Shown here one piece after another: positions 42,282 through 51,667 of a DNA stretch of 64,000 bases. Below the pieces are notes generated by a model, which was given only the letters and a program-made list of their open reading frames with translations, did no database searches and was not told where the DNA came from. Location of the stretch: the NCBI GenBank assembly GCA_024681795.1, contig JAILAD010000051.1:62001-126000 (forward strand), read 5' to 3'. The position numbers were made by a program, and so were the translations under genes. The stretch's first letter is position 1. Every line of letters begins with the position of its first letter. Source of the stretch: Lachnospiraceae bacterium (GTDB taxonomy: Bacteria > Bacillota > Clostridia > Lachnospirales > Lachnospiraceae).

Positions 42282-43445
42282 ATGAGCTATATTATTGATA
42301 CAATAAGTAATTTGCTTCATCAGACAGCTTTCTTTAACCTGACCTGGGGAAACTACGTTATGATTGCCGTAGCATGTGTTTTCCTTTATCTGGCAATTAA
42401 GAAAGAGTATGAGCCGCTTCTTCTGGTACCGATTGCATTCGGTATGCTGCTCGTAAACATCTATCCCGATATCATTGCTCCCTGGAGCGAGGATTCGGCA
42501 GGCGGATTACTTTATTATTTCTACATTCTGGACGAATATGCAATTCTTCCGTCCTTGATTTTCATGGGTGTCGGAGCCATGACAGACTTCGGTCCCCTGA
42601 TTGCGAATCCCAAGAGTTTCCTTCTTGGTGCATCCGCACAGTTCGGTATTTACATGGCTTATTTCGGAGCCATCCTTTTAAACCAGACTCCCTGGTTTGA
42701 GTTTAACGACAAGGCTGCGGCAGCTATTTCCATTATCGGCGGTGCAGACGGTCCGACATCCATTTTCCTTGCAGGAAAACTCGGACAGACAGCGCTTCTC
42801 GGACCGATTGCAGTAGCGGCATATTCCTATATGTCACTCGTTCCGATTATCCAGCCGCCTATCATGAAGCTTTTAACAACGGAAAAAGAAAGAAAAATCA
42901 AAATGGAGCAGCTTCGTCCCGTATCCAAATTAGAGAAAATTCTTTTCCCGATCGTTGTTACGATTGTTGTATGTTTGATTCTTCCGACCACGGCTCCCTT
43001 AATCGGTATGCTGATGCTCGGTAACTTATTCCGTGAGTCCGGTGTTGTAAAACAGCTTACCGAGACCGCATCCAACGCTCTTATGTACATCGTTGTAATT
43101 TTGCTCGGTACCTCCGTTGGTGCAACGACTTCCGCGGAAGCATTCTTAAATATGAATACCATCGGAATTGTAGTACTCGGACTTGTCGCATTCGCGTTCG
43201 GTACGGCCGCGGGTGTCATATTCGGAAAGATTATGTGTATTGCGACAAAGGGCAAGGTAAATCCGTTAATCGGTTCCGCAGGTGTATCCGCGGTTCCCAT
43301 GGCTGCCAGAGTTTCACAGAAAGTCGGAGCGGAAGCGGATCCTACGAATTTCCTTTTGATGCATGCAATGGGCCCGAACGTTGCCGGTGTTATCGGTACT
43401 GCGGTTGCAGCCGGAACCTTTATGGCAATTTTCGGAATTGTATAA
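42282..43445 (+). CDS. oadB: Sodium-ion-translocating decarboxylase, beta subunit
   Basis: A 387-residue polytopic protein. It has the hallmark segments of OadB/MmdB/GcdB: IIGGADGPTSIFLAGKL, and MGVGAMTDFGPLIANP-like GALTDFGPLLANP, as well as SAGVSAVPMAARVSQ near the end. The beta subunit decarboxylates carboxybiotin and couples this to Na+ export. The family name cannot be split between oxaloacetate, methylmalonyl-CoA and glutaconyl-CoA types by this subunit alone; the OadA-like gene downstream favours the first. GGAGG is before the ATG. Confidence 0.93.
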   Translation: MSYIIDTISNLLHQTAFFNLTWGNYVMIAVACVFLYLAIKKEYEPLLLVPIAFGMLLVNIYPDIIAPWSEDSAGGLLYYFYILDEYAILPSLIFMGVGAMTDFGPLIANPKSFLLGASAQFGIYMAYFGAILLNQTPWFEFNDKAAAAISIIGGADGPTSIFLAGKLGQTALLGPIAVAAYSYMSLVPIIQPPIMKLLTTEKERKIKMEQLRPVSKLEKILFPIVVTIVVCLILPTTAPLIGMLMLGNLFRESGVVKQLTETASNALMYIVVILLGTSVGATTSAEAFLNMNTIGIVVLGLVAFAFGTAAGVIFGKIMCIATKGKVNPLIGSAGVSAVPMAARVSQKVGAEADPTNFLLMHAMGPNVAGVIGTAVAAGTFMAIFGIV

Positions 43446-43475
43446 GTTTAGAATATTAATTTGGAGGATAATAAA

Positions 43476-44912
43476 ATGGCAGATACAGTAAAAAAGCCGA
43501 TTAAAATTACAGAGACCGTCCTTCGTGACGCTCATCAGTCGTTAATCGCAACCAGAATGCCGACCGAAATCATGCTTCCCATTGTCGAGACCATGGACAA
43601 AGTCGGATATCATTCCGTTGAATGCTGGGGAGGAGCGACCTTCGATGCTTCCCTTCGTTTCTTAAAAGAAGATCCCTGGGACAGACTTCGTAAATTAAGA
43701 GATGGTTTTAAGAATACCAAATTACAGATGTTATTCCGCGGACAGAACATTCTCGGATATCGTCCTTATGCAGATGACGTGGTATATGCATTTGTAGAGA
43801 AATCCATCGCAAACGGTATTGATATTATCCGTATTTTTGACTGCTTAAACGATCTTCGTAACTTACAGGCTGCAGTTGATGCAACCAATAAAATCAAAAA
43901 GCAGGAAGGCAGAGGACATGCCCAGATTGCACTTTCCTATACGCTTGGTGATGCTTATACCCTGGAGTATTGGGCAAATACCGCAAAGCAGATTGAGGAA
44001 ATGGGTGCGGATTCCATCTGTATCAAGGATATGGCAGGTCTTTTACTTCCTTACACCGCTGCCGAATTAATCAAGGCAATGAAGGAAAATACAAACCTTC
44101 CGATTCAACTGCACACCCACTATACTTCGGGCGTAGCTTCCATGACACAGCTAAAGGCGGTTGAGGCAGGTGTAGACGTAATCGACTGTGCGATTTCTCC
44201 TTTCGCACTCGGTACTTCCCAGCCCGCTACCGAAGTTATGGTAGAGACATTCAAGGGAACCCCTTATGATTCCGGTCTTGACCAGAAGATTCTTGCGGAA
44301 ATCGCAGATTACTTCCGTCCTTACAGAGAAGAGTGCCTTGCAAGCGGACTTATGAACACCAAGGTTTTGGGTGTAAATATCAAAACCCTGCTTTATCAGG
44401 TACCCGGCGGTATGCTTTCCAACATGGTAAGCCAGCTGAAAGAACAGCATGCGGAAGACCGTTACAATGACGTGCTTGAGGAAATCCCGAGAGTACGTAA
44501 GGACTGCGGTGAGCCTCCTTTGGTTACTCCTTCTTCCCAGATTGTCGGAACACAGGCAATCTTCAATGTATTAATGGGAGAGCGTTACAAGATGGCTACC
44601 GGTGAGTTCAAGGATCTTCTCCGCGGTAACTACGGACAGACCGTTAAGCCGATGGATCAGGCCGTAATTGATAAGGTTATCCCCGGAGAACCCAGATCTA
44701 CCGCAAGAAGTGCGGAAGCTACAGGACATACCGAGCCCGAGCTTGAAAAGATCGAGTCGGAGATGAAAGAGTGGAAACAGCAGGACGAAGACGTATTGTC
44801 CTATGCATTGTTCCCTCAGGTTGCTACCGAGTTCTTTAAGTATCGTATGGCACAGCAGGAAAAAATCGATTTATCCGCTGCGGATACCAAAAACGGAGCA
44901 TATCCTGTATAA
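43476..44912 (+). CDS. oadA: Oxaloacetate decarboxylase alpha / 5S-type carboxyltransferase subunit
   Basis: A 478-residue pyruvate/oxaloacetate carboxyltransferase. It has ITETVLRDAHQSLIATRM, the metal/substrate residues of a TIM barrel (LRDAHQS, CLNDLRN, LHTHYTSG) and a helical tail with DPVVTPSSQIVGTQA-like LVTPSSQIVGTQA. No biotinyl domain is fused; the carrier is encoded two genes upstream. Reaction: CO2 transfer from oxaloacetate to biotin, leaving pyruvate. The start is the ATG at 43476, eight bases after GGAGG; the TTG used in the ORF track is inside that site. Confidence 0.93.
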   Translation: MADTVKKPIKITETVLRDAHQSLIATRMPTEIMLPIVETMDKVGYHSVECWGGATFDASLRFLKEDPWDRLRKLRDGFKNTKLQMLFRGQNILGYRPYADDVVYAFVEKSIANGIDIIRIFDCLNDLRNLQAAVDATNKIKKQEGRGHAQIALSYTLGDAYTLEYWANTAKQIEEMGADSICIKDMAGLLLPYTAAELIKAMKENTNLPIQLHTHYTSGVASMTQLKAVEAGVDVIDCAISPFALGTSQPATEVMVETFKGTPYDSGLDQKILAEIADYFRPYREECLASGLMNTKVLGVNIKTLLYQVPGGMLSNMVSQLKEQHAEDRYNDVLEEIPRVRKDCGEPPLVTPSSQIVGTQAIFNVLMGERYKMATGEFKDLLRGNYGQTVKPMDQAVIDKVIPGEPRSTARSAEATGHTEPELEKIESEMKEWKQQDEDVLSYALFPQVATEFFKYRMAQQEKIDLSAADTKNGAYPV

Positions 44913-44963
44913 TTAATTTCAGTATGATATTTTGGAGAGGGATTTCTCCAAAGAGATGCGGAA

Positions 44964-44990
44964 GGAACCCCTGTTTTTACAGGGGTTTCC
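44964..44990 (+). terminator. Hairpin after the decarboxylase cluster
   Basis: GGAACCCCTG and CAGGGGTTTCC can pair with one bulge around TTTTTA. It lacks a T-run on the right, so its efficiency as a terminator is doubtful. It lies between oadA and the cyclase gene. Confidence 0.4.
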
Positions 44991-45009
44991 TGCGTTTGGA
45001 GGGAGTCGG

Positions 45010-46368
45010 ATGAAATCGATATCGTTTCATAAAGAACAGGGAATTTCCATACGTCTGGTCAATATCGTGATGTTTGTTCTTGCACTGATTGCGTCAATCA
45101 TGCTTTTCTTTGCGATGCGCCGTACAACAAACATGTACAATGAATCCAACCGTATTACACAGAATACGATTGAATTGCAAAACAACGCAAACGAACTGAT
45201 GGAAGCTTCCGATTACCTGACACAGGAAATGCGTGTCTTCGTCGTTACCGGTGACAGACAGCATCTGGATAACTATTTTAACGAGGCATACATCGAAAGA
45301 AGGCGTGACAAGGCATTGGAAGAACTGCGTTCGAAGAACGGCAAAACGATGGCTTATCAGAACCTTCAGGAGGCCATGGATGATTCCATGGAACTGATGA
45401 ATACCGAATTTTACGCGGCAAAGCTTGCTGTGATCGGATACGGTTACAATCTTGAATCGTTCCCGGTTCAGGTTCAGAATGCCCAGATTAAGAAAAACAA
45501 TCTGGCGCTTTCGAAAGAAGCGAAAATCAGGATGGCCGAAGACTTAATGTTCGATGAAAACTATATGGCCAAGAAGGACAGCATTTCCAAACATATTGAT
45601 TCCTGTTTAAACGATCTGATGGATGAGATGAATGCCAAACAGCAGGATATGACGAATCGTGTCCGCAAACAGGTTTGGTTCGAACATTTCCTTACCTGGG
45701 TTTTAATCGTTATCACGCTTATGGTTGTGCTGCTGACCGCTAAGTTAATCATCGTTCCGATCAAGAAAGCGGTGGAAAGGATTCGGGAAGAAAAAGAAAT
45801 TCCCTTATCCGGAGCTTACGAGGTCCGGTTCCTTGCAAAGACGTACAATCTGATGTATCAGACCAACGTGGTGAATAAAGAGAAGTTAAATTATGAGGCA
45901 ACGCACGATAAACTGACCGGTCTTTACAACCGCCGCGGTTATGAGTTTCTGTTAAGCAATGTCGATATGGAATCCGCAACGCTGTTAATTCTTGACCTTG
46001 ACAAGTTCAAGCAGATTAACGATATGTACGGTCATGATATGGGCGATAAGGTGCTTATTAAGACCGCAGATGTGATTTACAACAGTTTCCGCTCACAGGA
46101 CTATGTCTGCCGGATCGGCGGAGATGAATTTGCGGTTATTATGGTTCACTGCAATTCGACCTTAAAAGAACTGATTGAACGAAAAGTCGGAATCATGAAC
46201 GATAAAATGCAAAATGCCATAGACGGAGTCCCGGCCATTACCGTCAGTGTCGGTGCCGCATTCGGAGAGGACGGACACAGCGTGGACCGTATTTTCAAGA
46301 GCGCGGACGAGGCTTTGTATAATGCGAAACAGTCCGGCAGGAGCTGCATTAAATTTGCCGAAAAATAA
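45010..46368 (+). CDS. Membrane-bound diguanylate cyclase
   Basis: A 452-residue protein. Helix 1 (LVNIVMFVLALIASIML, about 13-35) and helix 2 (about 222-245) bracket a ~185-residue extracytoplasmic helical sensor domain. The C-terminal GGDEF domain starts THDKLTGLYNRRGYEFLL and contains an intact active site, RIGGDEFAVI, near residue 370. The inhibitory I-site RSQD is at the usual distance in front, so product feedback is expected. It makes c-di-GMP from GTP. The start ATG at 45010 follows GGAGGGAG; the ORF-track start 26 codons earlier is in the hairpin region. It stands alone. Confidence 0.93.
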   Translation: MKSISFHKEQGISIRLVNIVMFVLALIASIMLFFAMRRTTNMYNESNRITQNTIELQNNANELMEASDYLTQEMRVFVVTGDRQHLDNYFNEAYIERRRDKALEELRSKNGKTMAYQNLQEAMDDSMELMNTEFYAAKLAVIGYGYNLESFPVQVQNAQIKKNNLALSKEAKIRMAEDLMFDENYMAKKDSISKHIDSCLNDLMDEMNAKQQDMTNRVRKQVWFEHFLTWVLIVITLMVVLLTAKLIIVPIKKAVERIREEKEIPLSGAYEVRFLAKTYNLMYQTNVVNKEKLNYEATHDKLTGLYNRRGYEFLLSNVDMESATLLILDLDKFKQINDMYGHDMGDKVLIKTADVIYNSFRSQDYVCRIGGDEFAVIMVHCNSTLKELIERKVGIMNDKMQNAIDGVPAITVSVGAAFGEDGHSVDRIFKSADEALYNAKQSGRSCIKFAEK

Positions 46369-46466
46369 GAGAGATTTATTCTATTTTTTGAAGAAAATAA
46401 AATAGTAATTTGACGCAAACTGCTTCATAATTAATTCATCATTCTTTTTTAATCGGAGGGGTTATT

Positions 46467-47642
46467 ATGGAGCAGTTTCAGTTTTATTCACCGACGGAAT
46501 TCGTTTTCGGAAAAGAGAAGGAAAATGAAGCGGGAAGACTGGTTAAAAAATGGGGCGGAAGCAAAGTACTCATTCATTACGGCGGAGAATCCGCAAAGAA
46601 ATCAGGCCTTTTGGACCGCGTTGCGGCATCTTTGAAAGCCAAGGGTATTTCTTACGTCACCTTAGGCGGTGTAAAACCTAATCCCAGAGACACTCTTGTC
46701 AGAGAAGGGATTGCACTTTGTCGGGCAGAGGGCGTTGATTTTATTCTTGCAATCGGCGGCGGCTCCGTCATCGATTCTTCCAAGGCGATTTCGGGCGGAT
46801 TTTATTATGACGGCGATTTCTGGGATTTGTATGAGAAAAAATCTCCCCTGACAAAAACCATTCCCATCGGTACCGTTCTTACGATTGCGGCAGCCGGCAG
46901 CGAAGGCAGCGGAAGCAGTGTTATTACGAAGGAAGACGGCCTGTTAAAACGCTGCCTTACCTCGGATCTGTATCGTCCGAAATTCTCGATTCTCAATCCC
47001 GAGCTTACCTACACGCTTCCCGCATATCAGACGGCCTGCGGAATTACGGATATTATGGCTCATATTTTCGAGCGTTATTTTACAACTTCCACGGACGTGG
47101 AATGTACCGACAGACTCTGCGAGGCGCTTCTGCTTACCATGATTAAGGAAGGCCCTGTTGCGGTAAAGAATCCGACCGATTACGGCGCCAGGGCAAACAT
47201 TATGTGGGCTGGAACCGTGGCACACAACGACATTATCGGAAGCGGCCGGAAACAGGACTGGAACTCCCACGGTCTGGAACATGAACTTTCCGGTCTCTAC
47301 GACTGCGCGCACGGAGCCGGTCTTGCGGTAATCATGCCTGCATGGATGGAATATGTTTATTCCGAAAACGTCATGCGTTTCTGTGAGGCGGCCACCAGAG
47401 TTTGGGGAATTCCGATGGATTTCGAACACCCCGAGAAAACCGCTGTGGCGGGGATTCATGCCTTTAAGGATTTCTTAACCGGAATCGGCATGCCGGTAAG
47501 TTTTAAGGAAATCGGAGCAAGGAAGGAAGACATTCCGGTACTGGTGGAAAAACTCGGAATCGGAGACGGTACGAGAGCAGGATTTAAAACGTTAAACCGG
47601 GATGATGTAACGGCAATTTACGAACTGGCAGCGAGGGAATGA
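46467..47642 (+). CDS. Iron-containing (NAD(P)H-dependent) alcohol dehydrogenase
   Basis: A 391-residue group III dehydrogenase. The nucleotide-binding part has GGSVIDSSKAISGG, and metal-binding His residues lie in the segments HIFERYF, HGLEHELSG and HGAGLAV. Length and style are like the BdhA/YqhD butanol or aldehyde reductases of clostridia. It probably reduces aldehydes to alcohols with NADPH; the substrate is not fixed. GGAGGGG precedes the ATG. The next gene's ATG overlaps its stop codon or lies two codons after. Confidence 0.92.
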   Translation: MEQFQFYSPTEFVFGKEKENEAGRLVKKWGGSKVLIHYGGESAKKSGLLDRVAASLKAKGISYVTLGGVKPNPRDTLVREGIALCRAEGVDFILAIGGGSVIDSSKAISGGFYYDGDFWDLYEKKSPLTKTIPIGTVLTIAAAGSEGSGSSVITKEDGLLKRCLTSDLYRPKFSILNPELTYTLPAYQTACGITDIMAHIFERYFTTSTDVECTDRLCEALLLTMIKEGPVAVKNPTDYGARANIMWAGTVAHNDIIGSGRKQDWNSHGLEHELSGLYDCAHGAGLAVIMPAWMEYVYSENVMRFCEAATRVWGIPMDFEHPEKTAVAGIHAFKDFLTGIGMPVSFKEIGARKEDIPVLVEKLGIGDGTRAGFKTLNRDDVTAIYELAARE

Positions 47643-47644
47643 GT

Positions 47645-48706
47645 ATGAAAATTTTATTTATCGGCGGAACAGGAACCATATCAAGTGCAATTACGAGAGC
47701 CTTACTTGCAAGAGGTGATGAAGTGGTTTTAATCAACCGCGGAAACCGAAACGGCGAATTTGACGGAAAAGCACAGTTTATCAAAGTATTCGATGTAAAT
47801 GACGAAAAAGAAGTACAGCAAGCACTTGCTTCGTACTTAGAATCAAAGGGCAGCAACGGTAAGAATTATTTTGATGCGGTCTGCGATTTTATCTGCTTTC
47901 ATAAAGAACAGGCGGAGCGGGATTTCAGGCTGTTTGAAGGAAAAACGAAGCAGTTTATGTATATTTCCTCGGCATCCGCATATCATAAGCCGGTAAAGGA
48001 TTACGTAATTACCGAAGGAACGGCGCTTGCAAATCCTTACTGGCAGTACTCGAGGGAAAAAATCGAATGCGAAGAGTATCTGATGGAAATGTATAAAAAA
48101 GAGGGGTTCCCGGTTACGTTAATCCGCCCCAGTCATACCTATGATGAAAGAAGCGTGCCTTTGGGCGTTCACGGGAAGAAGGGTTCCTATCAGGTGATTA
48201 AGAGAATGCTGGAGGGAAAGCCGGTTATCATCCACGGTGACGGAACCAGCCTTTGGAGAATGACGTTTCATGAGGATTTTGCGAAAGGATTTATCGGTTT
48301 AATCGGAAATCCCCATGCAATCGGCGAAGCATTTCATATTACGAATGAAGAGACCCTGACCTGGAATCAGATTTATGAGTCCATTGCTAAGGCATTAAAT
48401 GTGGAACTGAAGCCGTATTATGTATCGAGCGCGTTTTTGGCGGAGTGCGGCGATTTTGATTTCACCGGTTCCCTAATCGGGGACAAGGCAAATTCGGTGG
48501 TGTTCGACAATTCCAAACTGCACCGCGCGGTACCCGGTCTTTCCATGAATATCCGCTTTGAAGAAGGAATCCGAAGGACAATTGACTATGTACTTTCACA
48601 TGAAGAATGTCAGATTCCGGATCCTGAATTTGATGCCTGGTGCGACAAGGTAATTGAGAATCTGGAGCAGGCAAAGAAGAATATTTGCGGACAGAGTGAT
48701 TTGTGA
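47645..48706 (+). CDS. NAD-dependent epimerase/dehydratase-family (SDR) protein
   Basis: About 353 residues with an extended SDR fold. The dinucleotide site reads ILFIGGTGTISSAI. YSREKIECEEYL holds a YxxxK-like active site and MYISSASAYHK the Ser region. The substrate is unknown; similar proteins have been annotated as nucleotide-sugar epimerases, but the C-terminal half (WRMTFHEDFAKGFIGLI) is of the atypical kind seen in 3-beta-HSD-like or CSP41-like proteins. I prefer the ATG at 47645, with GAGGG seven bases before it; an ATG two codons earlier overlaps the upstream stop codon. It is translationally linked with the alcohol dehydrogenase. Confidence 0.82.
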   Translation: MKILFIGGTGTISSAITRALLARGDEVVLINRGNRNGEFDGKAQFIKVFDVNDEKEVQQALASYLESKGSNGKNYFDAVCDFICFHKEQAERDFRLFEGKTKQFMYISSASAYHKPVKDYVITEGTALANPYWQYSREKIECEEYLMEMYKKEGFPVTLIRPSHTYDERSVPLGVHGKKGSYQVIKRMLEGKPVIIHGDGTSLWRMTFHEDFAKGFIGLIGNPHAIGEAFHITNEETLTWNQIYESIAKALNVELKPYYVSSAFLAECGDFDFTGSLIGDKANSVVFDNSKLHRAVPGLSMNIRFEEGIRRTIDYVLSHEECQIPDPEFDAWCDKVIENLEQAKKNICGQSDL

Positions 48707-48753
48707 TAAAATAGTAAGGATTTGACAATCACTTTGTAAAGCAGGCGATTTTA

Positions 48754-50001
48754 ATGAAAACAGTTATAATCGGCGGCGGCCCTGCGGGAATGATGGCGGC
48801 CGTCTCCGCAGCAGATTCGGGGGATAACGTAATTCTCCTGGAAAAAAACGAAAAACTCGGAAAGAAACTTTTTATCACGGGCAAAGGCAGATGTAATGTC
48901 ACCAATGCCTGTGAGAGAGAAGTTTTCTTTGAACATGTCATTTCGAATCCGAAATTCTTATATTCCGCGTATTCCGCACTGGATTCCAAAGCATTGATGG
49001 ATTTTATTGAAGAGAATAAAACGCCGCTTAAAATCGAACGCGGAAACCGCGTTTTTCCGGTAAGTGACCATTCCTATGATATTATCGATGCACTGAAAAG
49101 AGCATTACAGGCGGGAGACGTCGAAATCAGGCTGAATACGGAAGCAGGCGGGATTCTGACCGGGGAGACGGAAGCGGAAACGGGGAAAAAAGTGATTACG
49201 GGAGTCCGTTTAAAAAACGGGGAGATGATAAAAGCCGATAAAGTAATCCTGGCAACCGGAGGATTGTCCTATCCGTCCACGGGATCCACCGGAGACGGAC
49301 ATAAATTTGCGGAAGAATCCGGTCATAAAATGACGGCATGCAGACCTGCGCTTGTTCCCTTTGAAACGAAAGAGGAATGGGTGAAATCCTTACAGGGATT
49401 AAGCCTTAAAAATGTAAAACTGTCCCTTGTAAACGGCGGAAAAACGATATACGGCGAACAGGGAGAAATGCTTTTTACGCATTTCGGAATCAGCGGTCCG
49501 CTCGTTCTTTCCGCAAGCAGCATATATGCGGGAATTAAGGAATATAAAGATCCGCATGTTCTGATTGACTTAAAACCGGCATTAACCGAAGAGGAGACGG
49601 ACAGGCGTCTGATCCGGGAACTACAGGAGGGGAACCGGAAGGAACTGAAAAATATCTTAAATGAAATCTATCCCCTGAAACTTGCCGGAATCATTTGCGA
49701 TATAGCGGGAATTGATCAGTACAGGCGCTGCAACGAGGTTTCCGCAAAAGAACGAAAGGCACTTCTTGATGTAACGAAACGGCTTAGAATCAGCATCAGG
49801 GGATGCAGGGATTTTAATGAAGCCATCATAACGCACGGCGGAGTTTCGGTAAAGGAGATTCAGCCGAAAACGATGGAGAGCAGGATTGTTTCCGGCTTGT
49901 ATTTTGCAGGAGAAATTATGGACGTGGATGCATTTACCGGAGGGTTTAATCTCCAGATTGCATTCAGCACGGGATACCTTGCCGGAAAACATATTTACTG
50001 A
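48754..50001 (+). CDS. HI0933/BaiN-type flavoprotein (NAD(P)/FAD-dependent oxidoreductase)
   Basis: A 415-residue flavoprotein. The FAD site is MKTVIIGGGPAGMMAAVSA, and the family-typical segment LGKKLFITGKGRCNVTNAC follows. ILATGGLSYPSTGSTGDGH and the C-terminal AGEIMDVDAFTGGFNLQIAFSTGYLAG are also diagnostic. Family members reduce double bonds in some cases (BaiN in bile-acid dehydroxylation) but most are uncharacterised, so no substrate is claimed. It has its own weak promoter signal (TGATAAAAT) 40 bases upstream. Confidence 0.9.
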   Translation: MKTVIIGGGPAGMMAAVSAADSGDNVILLEKNEKLGKKLFITGKGRCNVTNACEREVFFEHVISNPKFLYSAYSALDSKALMDFIEENKTPLKIERGNRVFPVSDHSYDIIDALKRALQAGDVEIRLNTEAGGILTGETEAETGKKVITGVRLKNGEMIKADKVILATGGLSYPSTGSTGDGHKFAEESGHKMTACRPALVPFETKEEWVKSLQGLSLKNVKLSLVNGGKTIYGEQGEMLFTHFGISGPLVLSASSIYAGIKEYKDPHVLIDLKPALTEEETDRRLIRELQEGNRKELKNILNEIYPLKLAGIICDIAGIDQYRRCNEVSAKERKALLDVTKRLRISIRGCRDFNEAIITHGGVSVKEIQPKTMESRIVSGLYFAGEIMDVDAFTGGFNLQIAFSTGYLAGKHIY

Positions 50002-50022
50002 CGGAAGTAATTTTATTATAAT
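49994..50022 (+). promoter_or_regulatory. Promoter of the cmk-ispH-rpsA unit
   Basis: TTTACT, a 17-base spacer and TATAAT, about 46 bases before the cmk start. Confidence 0.6.
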
Positions 50023-50068
50023 GGTACGGGTTTTATTAAAATACGGAGTACATTAACAGGAGATTATC

Positions 50069-50737
50069 ATGGGATTTAACGTAGCAATCGACGGACCTGC
50101 CGGCGCAGGAAAAAGCACAATTGCAAAGCTTCTTGCACGTGAACTGAATTTTATTTATGTGGATACGGGAGCAATGTACCGGGCTATCGCACTTCATCTT
50201 TTAAGAAAGGGTGTGAAAATCGAAGACCGCGACCGTTTTGCGGCGGAATGCAGGGATGCGGACGTGACCATCCGTTATGAGGACGGAGTACAGCAGGTGA
50301 TTTTAAACGGAGAAAATGTCAGCGGTCTCATTCGTACGGAAGAGGTCGGGAACATGGCTTCCGCCAGCAGCGTGGACGGTGAGGTTCGCGCAAAACTGCT
50401 GGATTTGCAGAGAAATCTTGCGAAAGAAAATGACGTCGTGATGGATGGCAGGGATATCGGTACGAATATTCTTCCGAATGCGGATGCAAAGTTTTATCTG
50501 ACCGCATCCGTGGAAGAACGCGCAAACAGAAGGTTTAAGGAACTTACCGAAAAAGGCGTTGCGTGTGATTTGGAAACCATCAAAGCAGATATCAGGGAGC
50601 GTGACGAAAGAGATATGAATCGTGAAATTGCTCCCCTGAAACAGGCGGAGGATGCGGTTTTGGTCGATTCCTCCGATATGGGAATCGAAGAAGTTCTGGA
50701 GTGTATGCTTCAGACCATTCACAAGGTTCGGAAATAA
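50069..50737 (+). CDS. cmk: Cytidylate kinase
   Basis: A 222-residue kinase of normal length. The P-loop is AIDGPAGAGKSTIAK, followed by LNFIYVDTGAMYRAI, and the catalytic/CMP-binding segment DGRDIGTNILPNA is intact. The lid region is near RRFKEL. It phosphorylates CMP and dCMP using ATP. It heads a conserved order: cmk, ispH, then an S1 protein, each 75 bases or less apart. Confidence 0.96.
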   Translation: MGFNVAIDGPAGAGKSTIAKLLARELNFIYVDTGAMYRAIALHLLRKGVKIEDRDRFAAECRDADVTIRYEDGVQQVILNGENVSGLIRTEEVGNMASASSVDGEVRAKLLDLQRNLAKENDVVMDGRDIGTNILPNADAKFYLTASVEERANRRFKELTEKGVACDLETIKADIRERDERDMNREIAPLKQAEDAVLVDSSDMGIEEVLECMLQTIHKVRK

Positions 50738-50815
50738 CTTGTTTCGGACGATTCGTAACGGTCGGAAATAAGGTCGCCCGGATTGAAGTATAAACCCGGG
50801 AAAACGGAGAAAAAT

Positions 50816-51667
50816 ATGGAAGTAAAAACAGCGAAAACCGCAGGGTTCTGCTTCGGCGTGGAACGGGCGGTAAACTCCGTATATGAGGAAATCGAAAAAG
50901 GCGGGAAAATTTATACCTACGGACCGATTATCCATAACGAAAGCGTGGTGGACGATCTGGCGGCAAGAGGAGTAGAGGTCATCTCTTCCGAAGAGGAACT
51001 CGGCCGGATTAAAGAAGGAACCGTTATTTTGAGATCCCACGGAGTCGAGAAAAAAATATACGACATTCTGGAAAAAAATCATATTCCGTATGTTGACGCA
51101 ACCTGTCCGTTTGTGAAAAAAATCCATAAAATCGTGGAAAAGGCAAGCGATGAGGGGAACGTGATTATCATTGTCGGAAACCCTTCGCACCCTGAAGTAG
51201 AGGGGATTTGCAGCTATGTAAAAGGCAGTTGTCATGTTGTGGAATCGACGGAAGAGGCGGATGCACTGAATCTTTCAAAAGACGCAGAATATACGATTGT
51301 TTCCCAGACAACATTTAATTCAACAAAGTTTAAAGATATAGTTGATATTTTGAACAAAAAAGGGTATTATAGTAGTGTTGTGAATACTATTTGTAACGCA
51401 ACTGCGGAACGCCAGACTGAGGCGAAAACAATTGCGGCGGAAGTAGACGCAATGATCGTAATAGGGGGATCACACAGTTCAAACTCGAGAAAGCTATTTG
51501 AGATTTGTTCGAAAGAGTGCAACTTGACATTTTTCATCCAGACCAAGGATGATCTGAAACAGGTTGAACTGCCTGATTCAGTAGAACTGGTGGGTATTAC
51601 GGCAGGGGCATCGACCCCAAAGAATATTATTGAGGAGGTTCAAAAATATGTCAGAACAGACTTTTGA
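50816..51667 (+). CDS. ispH: 4-hydroxy-3-methylbut-2-enyl diphosphate reductase
   Basis: A 283-residue IspH/LytB. The three [4Fe-4S] cysteines are in AGFCFGVERAV, DATCPFVKKIH and TICNATAERQTE, and His residues are in IIHNESVV and RSHGVEK. The enzyme makes IPP and DMAPP in the last step of the MEP isoprenoid pathway. The start is the ATG at 50816 with GGAG seven bases before it. Its 3' end overlaps the start of the S1 gene by about 20 bases. In many clostridia these two proteins are fused; here they are separate ORFs in different frames. Confidence 0.95.
   Translation: MEVKTAKTAGFCFGVERAVNSVYEEIEKGGKIYTYGPIIHNESVVDDLAARGVEVISSEEELGRIKEGTVILRSHGVEKKIYDILEKNHIPYVDATCPFVKKIHKIVEKASDEGNVIIIVGNPSHPEVEGICSYVKGSCHVVESTEEADALNLSKDAEYTIVSQTTFNSTKFKDIVDILNKKGYYSSVVNTICNATAERQTEAKTIAAEVDAMIVIGGSHSSNSRKLFEICSKECNLTFFIQTKDDLKQVELPDSVELVGITAGASTPKNIIEEVQKYVRTDF

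Noticed and set aside
46375-46412. CTATTTT...AAAATAG hairpin after the cyclase gene
   Set aside because: All A/T stem of seven pairs without a T-run; too weak to call a terminator.
50303-51235. 310-codon ORF on the reverse strand
   Set aside because: It runs antisense through cmk and ispH, both clear genes, has no ribosome binding site and its Phe/Arg/His-rich translation matches no family I know.
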